Assembly: GCA_937915975.1 (NCBI GenBank)
Contig: CALGGL010000300.1
Coordinates: 1 to 11,011, forward strand
Source of the DNA: an uncultured Lachnospiraceae bacterium
GTDB lineage: Bacteria > Bacillota > Clostridia > Lachnospirales > Lachnospiraceae
Reading direction: 5' to 3'
Length of the DNA stretch: 11,011 bases
Position numbers and translations under genes: made by a program
In this document: positions 1 to 5,594 of the stretch, piece after piece
How positions within the stretch are numbered: position 1 is the stretch's first letter
Layout of the letters: each line of letters opens with the position of its first letter
Notes under the pieces: model-generated
Told to the model about the DNA's origin: nothing
What the model saw: the letters and a program-made list of their open reading frames with translations, nothing else
The model's database searches: none

Positions 1-1217
1 AATGTTTTGATTTTCCATCCTGCAAAAATAGTTGTTGCTTCTGTTACGGTATCGGCATCAAAATTCCATTTATTTGTGCAGGCAGCTTCTTTATACCATC
101 CGGTAAAATCATAGTCTGTCGAAGATAAATCATCAGGTTTTGTAACCTTGCTATCTTCTGCTACAGTCTGCGATGCCGGAGCTGTTCCGTGTCCGTTTTC
201 GTCAAATGTTACTTCATAGCTTCTTTTTGCTACAGTTAATTGATAGCTTGCGGTTTTGGTTGCATAAGTATATGTATTACTGTCTGTTACCGTAGCAGTT
301 ATATTTGCCTCACCATAGCTTACGATTGTTACTTCTCCGGTTGTAGCATCTACGATTGCAACATCCGTATTATCTGATGCATAGCTAACTGCTCCATCTC
401 CTGTATTTGTAAGAGCATTTGTAAATGCTGCATCGCCGTTTGACTTTGATACATTTGCCTGTGCATAGCTTATTGTACCGGCTATTTTATTTACCGTAAC
501 TACACATGTTGATATTTTGTCATCAGCAGTATCATTCGTTCCGTTGGTTGCCGTGACAGTGATGTTTGCTGTACCTGCCGCAACAGCGGTAACAAGGCCC
601 CCGTCACTCACGGTGGCAACAGCAGTGTTACTGCTCGACCATGTCACGCTCTTGTCCGTGGCGTTCTCTGGTTTGACGGTAGCAGCCAGCGTCTCCGTGT
701 CGCCCACTGAAAGAGTTGTCTCGGTCTTGTTTAGTTCTACACCTGTCACAGCGACACTGGCAAGTCCCTTGGAAAAGTAGAATGTTACATTGCTATATGG
801 ATCATCGAGAGAAAACACATCGCCATTATACAACATGCTCCATGCGCTATATGTTCTAAATGGGGTTGATGTCTGTTCTCCAGTTTTACCATTTGATGTC
901 CACTTAAGGTTATCTCCATCCTTGGCATAGACTACTACCCAGTAAGTAGTCGGGCAGTTGACAGCGGCTCCGAAAGCCTGTGCATCAGCCAGTGTGATAT
1001 TTGTGATATCTACGGGAGGGGTATCGTACCCACTACCACTATAACTGCCTGCATCCATATAGGAATACTGCTGGCATATCACGTTGGCTTGGGTGACTTC
1101 GGTGCCACCTCCTGCCGCATACGCCGTCAAGCTCATTCCCGGCATCAGCCCAACGAACATCGCCAGCGTGAGCAAAAAGGCGAGCAGCTTTCTTCCTGTT
1201 TTTCTTTTCTGTTTCAT
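1..1217 (-). CDS. Secreted multidomain surface protein with BIG2 and InlB B-type repeats, partial (3' end beyond window)
   Basis: The frame is open from an ATG at 1217 to the left edge (about 405 residues, C-terminus missing). The start has a GAGGAGG site 7 nt upstream. Residues 1-34 form a signal peptide: a basic start (MKQKRKTGRK), a hydrophobic core, and a likely cut after LTAYA. Residues 35-150 resemble no domain I recognise. Residues about 157-243 are a bacterial Ig-like BIG2 domain (VTGVELNKTETTLSVGDTE, then VTWSSSNTAVATV and AAGTANITV). Residues 247-330 look like a second, divergent Ig-like unit (DATTGEVTIVSYGEANITA). Residues 334-402 match the Listeria-Bacteroides InlB B-repeat pattern (YEVTFDENGHG, then FTGWYKEAACTNKWNFD and FAGWK). 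Such modules are stalk-like parts of adhesins and other wall-associated proteins in Clostridia. Any catalytic, binding or anchoring domain would lie beyond the window. If the tRNA-Pro gene marks one end of an integrated element, this gene may be its cargo. Confidence 0.88.
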   Translation of the reverse strand, partial: MKQKRKTGRKLLAFLLTLAMFVGLMPGMSLTAYAAGGGTEVTQANVICQQYSYMDAGSYSGSGYDTPPVDITNITLADAQAFGAAVNCPTTYWVVVYAKDGDNLKWTSNGKTGEQTSTPFRTYSAWSMLYNGDVFSLDDPYSNVTFYFSKGLASVAVTGVELNKTETTLSVGDTETLAATVKPENATDKSVTWSSSNTAVATVSDGGLVTAVAAGTANITVTATNGTNDTADDKISTCVVTVNKIAGTISYAQANVSKSNGDAAFTNALTNTGDGAVSYASDNTDVAIVDATTGEVTIVSYGEANITATVTDSNTYTYATKTASYQLTVAKRSYEVTFDENGHGTAPASQTVAEDSKVTKPDDLSSTDYDFTGWYKEAACTNKWNFDADTVTEATTIFAGWKIKT

Positions 1218-1269
1218 GTTAATTCCTCCTCGTTTTTCAAATAATTCTGCATCTCATCATTCCATACAC

Positions 1270-1298
1270 AAAAAAAATCCTTCAATCATCTCGAAGGA
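1270..1298 (-). terminator. Terminator-like hairpin inside the surface-gene leader (possible attenuator)
   Basis: On the minus strand TCCTTC (1298-1293) pairs with GAAGGA (1283-1278) across a 9-nt loop, and eight T follow (1277-1270). The last T lies 52 nt upstream of the surface gene's ATG at 1217, which leaves little room for a separate promoter. It may therefore act within the leader as an attenuator. The alternative is that it simply ends the transcript of the regulator gene. Confidence 0.5.
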
Positions 1299-1332
1299 GT
1301 TGGTTTTCGCCTTATTACCTCTTGAGACAATC

Positions 1333-1396
1333 TTTCGCCTCAGAGGTCTTTCGCCTCAGAGGTCTTTCGCCTCAGAGGTCTTTCGCCTCAGAGGTC
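1333..1396. repeat. Four exact tandem copies of a 16-bp repeat
   Basis: The unit TTTCGCCTCAGAGGTC occurs head to tail at 1333-1348, 1349-1364, 1365-1380 and 1381-1396 with no mismatch. A fifth TTTC follows. A degenerate relative (TTTCGCCT, then CTCTTGAGAC) lies just to the left at about 1307-1330. Each unit carries the near-palindrome CCTC-A-GAGG. In RNA from the minus strand, GAGG of one unit can pair with CCTC of the next across CGAAAGA, so the array could fold as a chain of small hairpins. Confidence 0.95.
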
Positions 1397-1525
1397 TTTC
1401 TTTAAAAAGTTTCGTATAAATTTGCTTATTTGTCAACACTTTTTTATACAAAAATATTGCTAAAATATAATAGCATATTTTCAAAATAATTAAGCAATTT
1501 TCTTATATTTCTTATCACAGAAAGT

Positions 1526-1534
1526 ATTATAACA
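1526..1534 (-). promoter_or_regulatory. Candidate extended -10 promoter for the left surface gene
   Basis: The minus strand reads TGTTATAAT, a perfect TATAAT with the TG extension. No good -35 is seen 17 nt upstream. The flanking TGTG is shared with the regulator's own candidate promoter at 2618-2626, and an ACAC-N5-GTGT dyad overlaps it at 1532-1544. Confidence 0.35.
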
Positions 1535-1577
1535 CATAAGGTGTAACAAATCTGCCACAAATACAGTTCTTCACCTT

Positions 1578-2570
1578 TTATCTGCTTACTTCAACAGGCA
1601 CATTATACATCCTTATATTTTCCTCTACATATTCATCAACTTCCTGCCTTTCGTATTCGTCAAGTTCCTTATCTTTATTCTCCAGCAATTTATTAATGAT
1701 ATAAAGAGCCGATGCAAGAGTTCTGTCCTTGATTATGTATCTGTAATACTTAACTCCACCCTGTACAAACGCATATCCCTCTGTCTTTATGCCGAGCTTT
1801 GCAAATTCATCATAATAATATAAGAACTTAGCATAGCAATCTTCTGCATACTGTGACATTTTTTCTAAATCGAGTGTACTTGCATCAAAGGTAAATATCG
1901 CCTTTGCGTCCCATACTCTCTCATATACACCTACACATTCAAGCTTAATGCTTGACCTTGCTATATCTGTCAATACATTTAGCATATCTGAATACTTCTT
2001 TAATTTAGGTGTATCTTTTTTAATCTTCTTGGACGGATAATTCTTCGGTAACTCTTCTTCAAAATATATGCTCTTTGAAATTCTATCCATAACCAAAGTG
2101 TTTTCAAGTTCGGAAGATAAATCATTTATTCTTTGTTCCATCATCTTCTTGGTTGCATCATCTTTAATTAATGATGATGCAGTCTTTACGCTTTCAATCT
2201 CTTCCTTTTTATCTGCCCAGTCTTTTATAAAGTCCATTAAATCAGGATTATCAAATTTTATGGATATTGTATCCTTTATATATTTACCCTCGCTATCCTT
2301 TTCTCCGGTAAACCTGATATTGCCCCATTCTCCGATACTATAAAGCCACGGATAGACATCAACGGAATTATCAATACTGTAATCCATAAGTGCAGCAGGA
2401 CTTATATGCAGTGCCAAAGCTACACTTTCAACCTGCTCTTTTTTTGGTTTTCTTTCATCCGACTCATACTTTCTTATAGTGCTAACTGATATATGAGATA
2501 ATTCCGCAAGGCTTTCCTGTCCCATTTTCTGTTTTTCTCTGTAATACTTCAACTTCTGTCCAAAAGTCAT
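1578..2570 (-). CDS. XRE-family HTH regulator with unrecognised C-terminal region
   Basis: The product has 330 residues. Its ATG at 2570 follows AGAGGG at a 9-nt spacing. Residues about 4-62 form an HTH_3 (Cro/CI-type) DNA-binding domain: FGQKLKYYREKQKMGQESLA, then ISVSTIRKYESDERKP and the usual third-helix region. Residues 70-330 are not a domain I recognise. They are charged and lysine/glutamate rich, with a likely helical or coiled stretch at 115-165 and an aromatic-rich part at 205-290 (YERVWDAKAIFTF, then FLYYYDEFAKLG). There is no peptidase, ATPase or toxin motif that I can see. Its place divergent from an excisionase-integrase pair suggests it is the element's regulator, controlling its own promoter and that of xis-int. 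That is an inference from context and from the candidate operators in the shared 223-nt gap. The length is far greater than that of a simple phage repressor. Confidence 0.85.
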   Translation of the reverse strand: MTFGQKLKYYREKQKMGQESLAELSHISVSTIRKYESDERKPKKEQVESVALALHISPAALMDYSIDNSVDVYPWLYSIGEWGNIRFTGEKDSEGKYIKDTISIKFDNPDLMDFIKDWADKKEEIESVKTASSLIKDDATKKMMEQRINDLSSELENTLVMDRISKSIYFEEELPKNYPSKKIKKDTPKLKKYSDMLNVLTDIARSSIKLECVGVYERVWDAKAIFTFDASTLDLEKMSQYAEDCYAKFLYYYDEFAKLGIKTEGYAFVQGGVKYYRYIIKDRTLASALYIINKLLENKDKELDEYERQEVDEYVEENIRMYNVPVEVSR

Positions 2571-2617
2571 AATCTATTTCCCTCTTTTTTAAAAGTCTGT
2601 CAAATGTTTACAGCACA

Positions 2618-2626
2618 ATTATAACA
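2618..2626 (-). promoter_or_regulatory. Candidate extended -10 promoter of the XRE regulator gene
   Basis: The minus strand reads TGTTATAAT, a consensus extended -10 placed 47 nt before the ATG at 2570, which predicts a leader of about 40 nt. The -35 region is weak, as is often the case with an extended -10. The overlapping AACACACATT could be an operator half site. Confidence 0.45.
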
Positions 2627-2685
2627 CACATTAAGTGATAATAGTACACTTTAATTTATATTTTTTCAAAATGTTAAAATTTTGA

Positions 2686-2710
2686 TTGACATTAATACAA
2701 TTTGTGTCAA
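2686..2710. promoter_or_regulatory. TTGACA-N13-TGTCAA dyad between divergent genes
   Basis: The inverted repeat TTGACA (2686-2691) / TGTCAA (2705-2710) has a 13-nt spacer and gives a -35-like hexamer on each strand. No good -10 is found 16-18 nt from either one, so a role as a regulator binding site is as likely as a promoter. Confidence 0.35.
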
Positions 2711-2720
2711 AATAAGATTA

Positions 2721-2765
2721 ACACATTTTGTATTATTCTTATTTTGATATAAGTTTAAAATGTGT
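2721..2765. promoter_or_regulatory. Inverted repeat flanking the probable xis-int promoter
   Basis: ACACATTTT (2721-2729) and AAAATGTGT (2757-2765) are perfect 9-bp inverted copies 27 nt apart. Between them lies an extended -10, TGATATAAG (2745-2753), which would start transcription near 2760. One arm falls in the -35 zone and the other at the start point, a sensible placement for repressor binding or looping. The same ACACA/TGTGT theme recurs at 2624-2630 and 1533-1544. Confidence 0.45.
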
Positions 2766-2793
2766 AAAGCACATCAGAAAGGAGGAACTGATT

Positions 2794-3009
2794 ATGGATA
2801 AAATACTTGAAACCTACGACGATATTTTACTTCCTGAGGATTTGCAGGAAATTCTTCATACCGGAAGAAATACCGTCTACACTTACTTATCAAAAGGTAT
2901 TATTAAGTCAATCCGCATAGGCGGTAAGTACAGAATCCCTAAGCTCTATCTTATTGAGTTTCTTTATCCCAATAAGCCCGGGCTTTTGGAAAAAGAGGCA
3001 GGTGATTAA
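2794..3009 (+). CDS. Excisionase-like small HTH protein
   Basis: The product has 71 residues. The ATG at 2794 is chosen because AAAGGAGG (2778-2785) lies 8 nt upstream. A longer reading from a TTG at 2728 has no such site. The protein fits the HTH_17 / MerR-like excisionase pattern: LLPEDLQEIL (helix 1), GRNTVYTYLSKG (recognition helix), then IKSIRIGGKYRIPKLYLIEF (wing and last helix). In related elements such proteins bend DNA at the attachment sites and turn the integrase toward excision. It lies 2 nt before the recombinase gene in the same direction, so the two are almost surely co-transcribed. It could instead act only as a transcription factor for the element. Confidence 0.82.
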   Translation: MDKILETYDDILLPEDLQEILHTGRNTVYTYLSKGIIKSIRIGGKYRIPKLYLIEFLYPNKPGLLEKEAGD

Positions 3010-3011
3010 TT

Positions 3012-4199
3012 ATGGCAAGACCTAAAAAAGATGGTAATCGTGCTACGGGTATATATGGTAAGCATGGTTCATTGTACGTAGTATTAAGCCATACTATCAT
3101 CAGTGACGGACAAAAGAAATATAAAAACGAATGGATTAATACCAATCTTGCCGATACAACTGCCAACATTAAGAAAGCATCAGAGATAAGAGAGATTATT
3201 TTAGGACAAAAGTCCAATAAAGTATCTGTAGATAAAAATATCACTATGTCAGATTACATAGATATATTTCTCTCTGAAAAGCAAAGAGAAGTCGCTGATA
3301 CAACCTATTCCGGTTATTACAACAGGTCAAGGCACATATCAGACTTCTTCAAAAAAATAAAGGTTAAGGATATTCACAAACACGATATAGAGGTCTTTTT
3401 GGATACACTTCTTATAGAAAAGAACCTTGAAGCCCGTACAGTAAAAGATATAAGGAGATTATTTCATCTCATTATGAATAAAGCTGTCGAGGATGGAATA
3501 ATTGTGATCAATCCTGTAAAAGACCTTAAGCTTAATAAAAATTTATTAGCAGAACATTCAAAAGCACAAATTGATGATGATTTTTTCTCATATGATGAAG
3601 CTATACTATTTTTAGATAAAGCAAAAGAGCATCCTTTATATAACCTATTTTACTTTACATTATTCTTTGGACTGCGAAGAAGTGAAGTCTTAGGGTTAAA
3701 ATGGAGCTGTATTGATTTTAGAAATAAGACAATGAACATAACCCATACGGTTACCAAAGGTACAACCATTAACCGTCTAAACACAACCAAGACTGAAACA
3801 AGTCAGCGTTTTTATCCTCTTAGCGATACACAAATTGATTTATTAGAGAATTTGAAAAAAATTGAAAATGAAAATAAAAGGCTTTGTGGCAACTGTTATA
3901 AAGATAACGACTACATATTCAAGCACATAGACGGAAGTCTTTTTTATCCGGATTATCCGTCAAAAGCCTTTTTAAAAATTATAAAAGCCAACCCTGACCT
4001 ACCACAACACATTACATTTCACGGATTACGTAAATCCTGCGTATCAATCTTAGTACACGAGGGATACGATATAAAAAGCATACAGAACTGGGTAGGACAT
4101 GCGGACATTGATACAACCTTAAAGATATATACTAAGATAAAAAATATAGATGCTAAGAAAGAGATACTTGATGGCATGTCTAAGAAACTTCATTCATAA
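3012..4199 (+). CDS. int: Tyrosine recombinase / integrase of an integrated element
   Basis: The product has 395 residues, a normal length for integrases of Tn916-like elements and Firmicute phages. Residues 1-65 form an arm-binding-type N-terminal domain. Residues about 78-172 are a SAM-like core-binding domain (SDYIDIFLSEKQREVADTTY, and later ARTVKDIRRLFHLIMNKAVE). Residues 195-390 are the catalytic domain. The expected catalytic set is present: R222 in FFGLRRSEVLGLKW, probable lysine K260, H337 and R340 in HITFHGLRKSC, H363 in WVGHADI, and nucleophile Y373 in LKIYTKI. The enzyme therefore looks intact. It would cut and rejoin DNA at the element's attachment sites. The gene points at the 3' end of tRNA-Pro 140 nt away, the usual arrangement for insertion in a tRNA gene. 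No relaxase, conjugation or phage gene is visible in the window, so the type of element cannot be told. Confidence 0.93.
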   Translation: MARPKKDGNRATGIYGKHGSLYVVLSHTIISDGQKKYKNEWINTNLADTTANIKKASEIREIILGQKSNKVSVDKNITMSDYIDIFLSEKQREVADTTYSGYYNRSRHISDFFKKIKVKDIHKHDIEVFLDTLLIEKNLEARTVKDIRRLFHLIMNKAVEDGIIVINPVKDLKLNKNLLAEHSKAQIDDDFFSYDEAILFLDKAKEHPLYNLFYFTLFFGLRRSEVLGLKWSCIDFRNKTMNITHTVTKGTTINRLNTTKTETSQRFYPLSDTQIDLLENLKKIENENKRLCGNCYKDNDYIFKHIDGSLFYPDYPSKAFLKIIKANPDLPQHITFHGLRKSCVSILVHEGYDIKSIQNWVGHADIDTTLKIYTKIKNIDAKKEILDGMSKKLHS

Positions 4200-4261
4200 G
4201 AATTTTATTAAAAAAGGCTTAAAATAGTCTTTCTCAAAAGTTAGTTTTTTGAAAATTATCA

Positions 4262-4285
4262 AAATTCTTAGACAAATTCTTAGAC
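4262..4285. repeat. Two tandem 12-bp repeats at the integrase end (candidate arm-type sites)
   Basis: AAATTCTTAGAC occurs twice back to back (4262-4273, 4274-4285). Partial inverted copies lie at 4178-4186 (GTCTAAGAA, inside the end of the integrase gene) and 4197-4205 (TAAGAATTT, across its stop). Short direct repeats of this size near the integrase end of an element are commonly bound by the integrase N-terminal domain or by the excisionase. The role here is inferred. Confidence 0.6.
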
Positions 4286-4290
4286 AAATA

Positions 4291-4325
4291 GGGGTTTTTG
4301 AAAAACCCGATTTTTCAAAAACCCC
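4291..4325. terminator. Perfect 15-bp stem between int and tRNA-Pro, probable two-way terminator
   Basis: GGGGTTTTTGAAAAA (4291-4305) and TTTTTCAAAAACCCC (4311-4325) are perfect inverted copies around a 5-nt loop. On the plus strand a smaller alternative, GGGTTTTTGAAAAACCC followed by GATTTTT, has the classic terminator form and would end the xis-int transcript. On the minus strand the full stem lies 14 nt after the tRNA 3' end and could end that transcript. Confidence 0.55.
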
Positions 4326-4338
4326 CATTTTAAGCCAA

Positions 4339-4366
4339 TCGATGCGACAGGATTCGAACCTGCGAC
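4339..4366. other. Probable attachment site region (tRNA-Pro 3' end)
   Basis: Integrases encoded directly beside a tRNA usually recombine at its 3' end, so the core of the attachment site is expected within the T arm and acceptor stem. No second copy of this stretch was seen elsewhere in the window. The other end of the element would therefore lie to the left of base 1. The exact core cannot be set without that copy. Confidence 0.45.
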
Positions 4367-4412
4367 CTCTGCGTCCCGAACGCAGCGCTCTACCAAGCTG
4401 AGCCACGCATCG
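4339..4412 (-). tRNA. tRNA-Pro (anticodon CGG)
   Basis: A 74-nt cloverleaf is read on the minus strand: acceptor CGATGCG / CGCATCG with discriminator A, D arm GCTC...GAGC, anticodon stem CTGCG / CGCAG with loop TTCGGGA (anticodon CGG, plus-strand 4376-4378, reading CCG proline codons), and T arm GCAGG-TTCGAAT-CCTGT. CCA is not encoded; the sequence continues with TTGG. The gene lies only 23 nt after the rpsR terminator and has no clear promoter of its own. Its 3' end faces the integrase gene and is the likely integration site. Confidence 0.96.
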
Positions 4413-4431
4413 CTTTCAGTTTTTATTTTTT

Positions 4432-4467
4432 AAAACCGCCCTTGAATCATAATAAGTTCAAGGGCGG
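4432..4467 (-). terminator. Rho-independent terminator after rpsR
   Basis: CCGCCCTTGAA and TTCAAGGGCGG (4436-4446 and 4457-4467) form a perfect 11-bp stem with a 10-nt loop. On the minus strand it is followed by TTTT and further AT-rich sequence. It lies 13 nt after the rpsR stop codon and ends the rpsF-ssb-rpsR transcript. Confidence 0.9.
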
Positions 4468-4480
4468 CAGATTATATGAA

Positions 4481-4756
4481 TTAATCAACAACGTATGGCA
4501 TAATTGCTACGTGTCTTGCTCTCTTGATTGCAACTGTTAAAGCTCTCTGATGCTTAGCGCAGTTACCGGTAATTCTTCTTGGAAGAATCTTGCCTCTCTC
4601 TGAGATGTACTTTCTTAACTTGTTAACATCCTTATAATCTATTACAGCGTTCTTCTCTGCACAGAATACACAGACCTTTTTTCTTCTTCTCATAGGTCTT
4701 CTCTTCATAGGAGCATCTGCGCGATCGCCGCTCTTCTCTGTCTTATTATAAGCCAT
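4481..4756 (-). CDS. rpsR: 30S ribosomal protein bS18
   Basis: The product has 91 residues, starting [10 protein letters not shown]. The ATG at 4756 is chosen over one at 4771, because GGAGG sits 8 nt before 4756 and lies inside the would-be longer reading. The core is plainly bS18: [49 protein letters not shown] and [10 protein letters not shown]. Cys29, Cys32, Cys66 and His69 are in the positions of the zinc-binding form of the protein. bS18 sits on the platform of the small subunit paired with bS6, whose gene heads the same operon. The gene follows ssb by 52 nt and ends at a strong terminator. Confidence 0.97.
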   Translation of the reverse strand: MAYNKTEKSGDRADAPMKRRPMRRRKKVCVFCAEKNAVIDYKDVNKLRKYISERGKILPRRITGNCAKHQRALTVAIKRARHVAIMPYVVD

Positions 4757-4808
4757 TTCATTTACCTCCATAATTGATAGTCAATCTTTTCAGATGACTT
4801 GTTTCTTT

Positions 4809-5252
4809 TTACTTGAATGGTAAATCGTTCTCTATTCCCTCAGGAATACTCATAAATCCTTCTGCACTTGCATTTGACGGTTCAGGTCTGTCTGCAGCCT
4901 GATAGCTTGCGCCACCATCACTTGAACCCTTGCTTTCAACAAACTCATGGTCTTCAACAACTACATCTGTAGTATATACCTTGTTACCATCCTTGTTGGT
5001 GTAGCTTCCGGTCTGAATTCTACCGGTTACGGCAATCTTTGTTCCCTGCTTTAAGTATTTCTCAGCGAACTCACCGTTTCTGCCAAATGCCACACAAGAG
5101 ATAAAGTCAGCACTTTGATCACTGTTTGTATCTCTTCTTCCACGTCTGTCAACTGCTAATGTATATCTTGCTATTGCCAAAGGCTCTGCACCTTGAGAAT
5201 ATCTAACATCCGGATCACGAGTCAAACGACCGATTAATATTACTCTGTTCAT
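4809..5252 (-). CDS. ssb: Single-stranded DNA-binding protein
   Basis: The product has 147 residues. The ATG at 5252 has AAGGGGG 7 nt upstream. Residues 1-107 form the OB-fold domain with the usual marks: MNRVILIGRLTRDPDVRY, FISCVAFGRNGEFAEKYLKQ, GTKIAVTGRIQTGSY and TTDVVVEDHEF. A flexible Gly/Ser/Pro-rich linker (108-138) leads to the C-terminal tip ENDLPFK, which recruits repair and replication partners. The tip is less acidic than the common DDDLPF and carries one extra residue after Phe. The protein coats single-stranded DNA in replication, recombination and repair. Its place between rpsF and rpsR is the standard Firmicute arrangement. The gene starts 21 nt after the rpsF stop codon. Confidence 0.97.
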   Translation of the reverse strand: MNRVILIGRLTRDPDVRYSQGAEPLAIARYTLAVDRRGRRDTNSDQSADFISCVAFGRNGEFAEKYLKQGTKIAVTGRIQTGSYTNKDGNKVYTTDVVVEDHEFVESKGSSDGGASYQAADRPEPSNASAEGFMSIPEGIENDLPFK

Positions 5253-5273
5253 AGGAATACCCCCTTACCAATC

Positions 5274-5564
5274 CTACTCTGCGTCTTTTCTAACACAAAG
5301 ATATCTGATAACAGATTCCATAATACGAACATTAGCCTCAACCTGGGCAGGACTGTCAGTGTTTCCATCGAACTGAATAAAGTAGTAATAGCCTTCCTTC
5401 ATCTTCTGAATTTCGTAAGCTAATCTCTTCTTACCCCATTCTTCGACGTCAGTAACAGTACCGCCGGCTTTCTCGATAATGGCCTTAGCCTTATCAACAA
5501 CCTGGGCTCTAGCGTCATCTTCAATCTTTGCACTAACAACCAACGCTAATTCATACTTGTTCAT
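5274..5564 (-). CDS. rpsF: 30S ribosomal protein bS6
   Basis: The product has 96 residues, starting MNKYELALVV. The ATG at 5564 has AGGAGGT 8 nt upstream. An ATG at 5639 in the same frame would add 25 residues unlike bS6 and would run through the structured leader, so it is rejected. Family marks are MNKYELALVVSAKIEDD, VEEWGKKRLAYEIQKMKEGY, YYFIQFDG and ANVRIMESVIRYLCVRKD. bS6 binds the central domain of 16S rRNA as a dimer with bS18. It is the first gene of the rpsF-ssb-rpsR operon. Confidence 0.97.
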   Translation of the reverse strand: MNKYELALVVSAKIEDDARAQVVDKAKAIIEKAGGTVTDVEEWGKKRLAYEIQKMKEGYYYFIQFDGNTDSPAQVEANVRIMESVIRYLCVRKDAE

Positions 5565-5594
5565 GTTATTGCACCTCCTTATGGTCTGATGGCC

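Larger units (their letters stand above)
1218..1577 (-). promoter_or_regulatory. Long leader region of the left surface-protein gene
   Basis: This 360-nt gap between two minus-strand genes holds no convincing gene. Reading the minus strand, it has an extended -10 (TGTTATAAT, plus-strand 1526-1534), a second possible one (TGCTATTAT near 1471-1479), a TTGACA near 1430-1435 with no good -10 after it, four exact 16-bp repeats, a terminator-like hairpin, and then the Shine-Dalgarno site of the surface gene. If transcription starts near 1519 the leader would be about 300 nt. No terminator is visible directly after the upstream regulator gene, so read-through from that gene is also possible. Confidence 0.4.
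4216..4336. repeat. 10-bp inverted repeat bracketing the attachment-end region
   Basis: GGCTTAAAAT (4216-4225) and ATTTTAAGCC (4327-4336) are perfect inverted copies. They bracket the tandem 12-bp repeats and the long hairpin, and the right copy ends 2 nt before the tRNA 3' end (4339). Confidence 0.5.

Noticed and set aside
517..780. Plus-strand open frame of 87 codons
   Set aside because: It lies opposite the BIG2 part of the minus-strand surface gene, has no ribosome site and reads as a low-complexity Val/Thr/Ser shadow.
1333..1396. CRISPR array
   Set aside because: The units are directly adjacent with no unique spacers and no cas gene is near.
1084..1419. Plus-strand open frame across the 16-bp repeats
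   Set aside because: Its C-terminal RLRGL repeats are just the DNA repeat translated; it overlaps the true signal peptide and leader on the other strand and has no start signal.
1430..1435. Minus-strand TTGACA as -35 of the surface gene
   Set aside because: The hexamer 17 nt on is GAAACT, not a usable -10; the extended -10 sites upstream are better candidates.
2728..2793. Longer start of the excisionase-like gene at a TTG
   Set aside because: No ribosome site; AAAGGAGG is placed exactly for the ATG at 2794, and the region holds promoter and operator-like sequence.
4194..4406. Minus-strand open frame of 70 codons
   Set aside because: It runs through the tRNA-Pro gene; MAQLGRALRSGRRGRRFESC is the familiar false translation of a tRNA.
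1..4412. Phage or conjugative element by gene content
   Set aside because: Only an integrase, excisionase-like gene and regulator are visible; no capsid, portal, relaxase or transfer gene is present, so the class was not named.
4757..4771. ATG at 4771 as the rpsR start
   Set aside because: The extra five codons contain the GGAGG ribosome site of the ATG at 4756, which matches the usual bS18 start.
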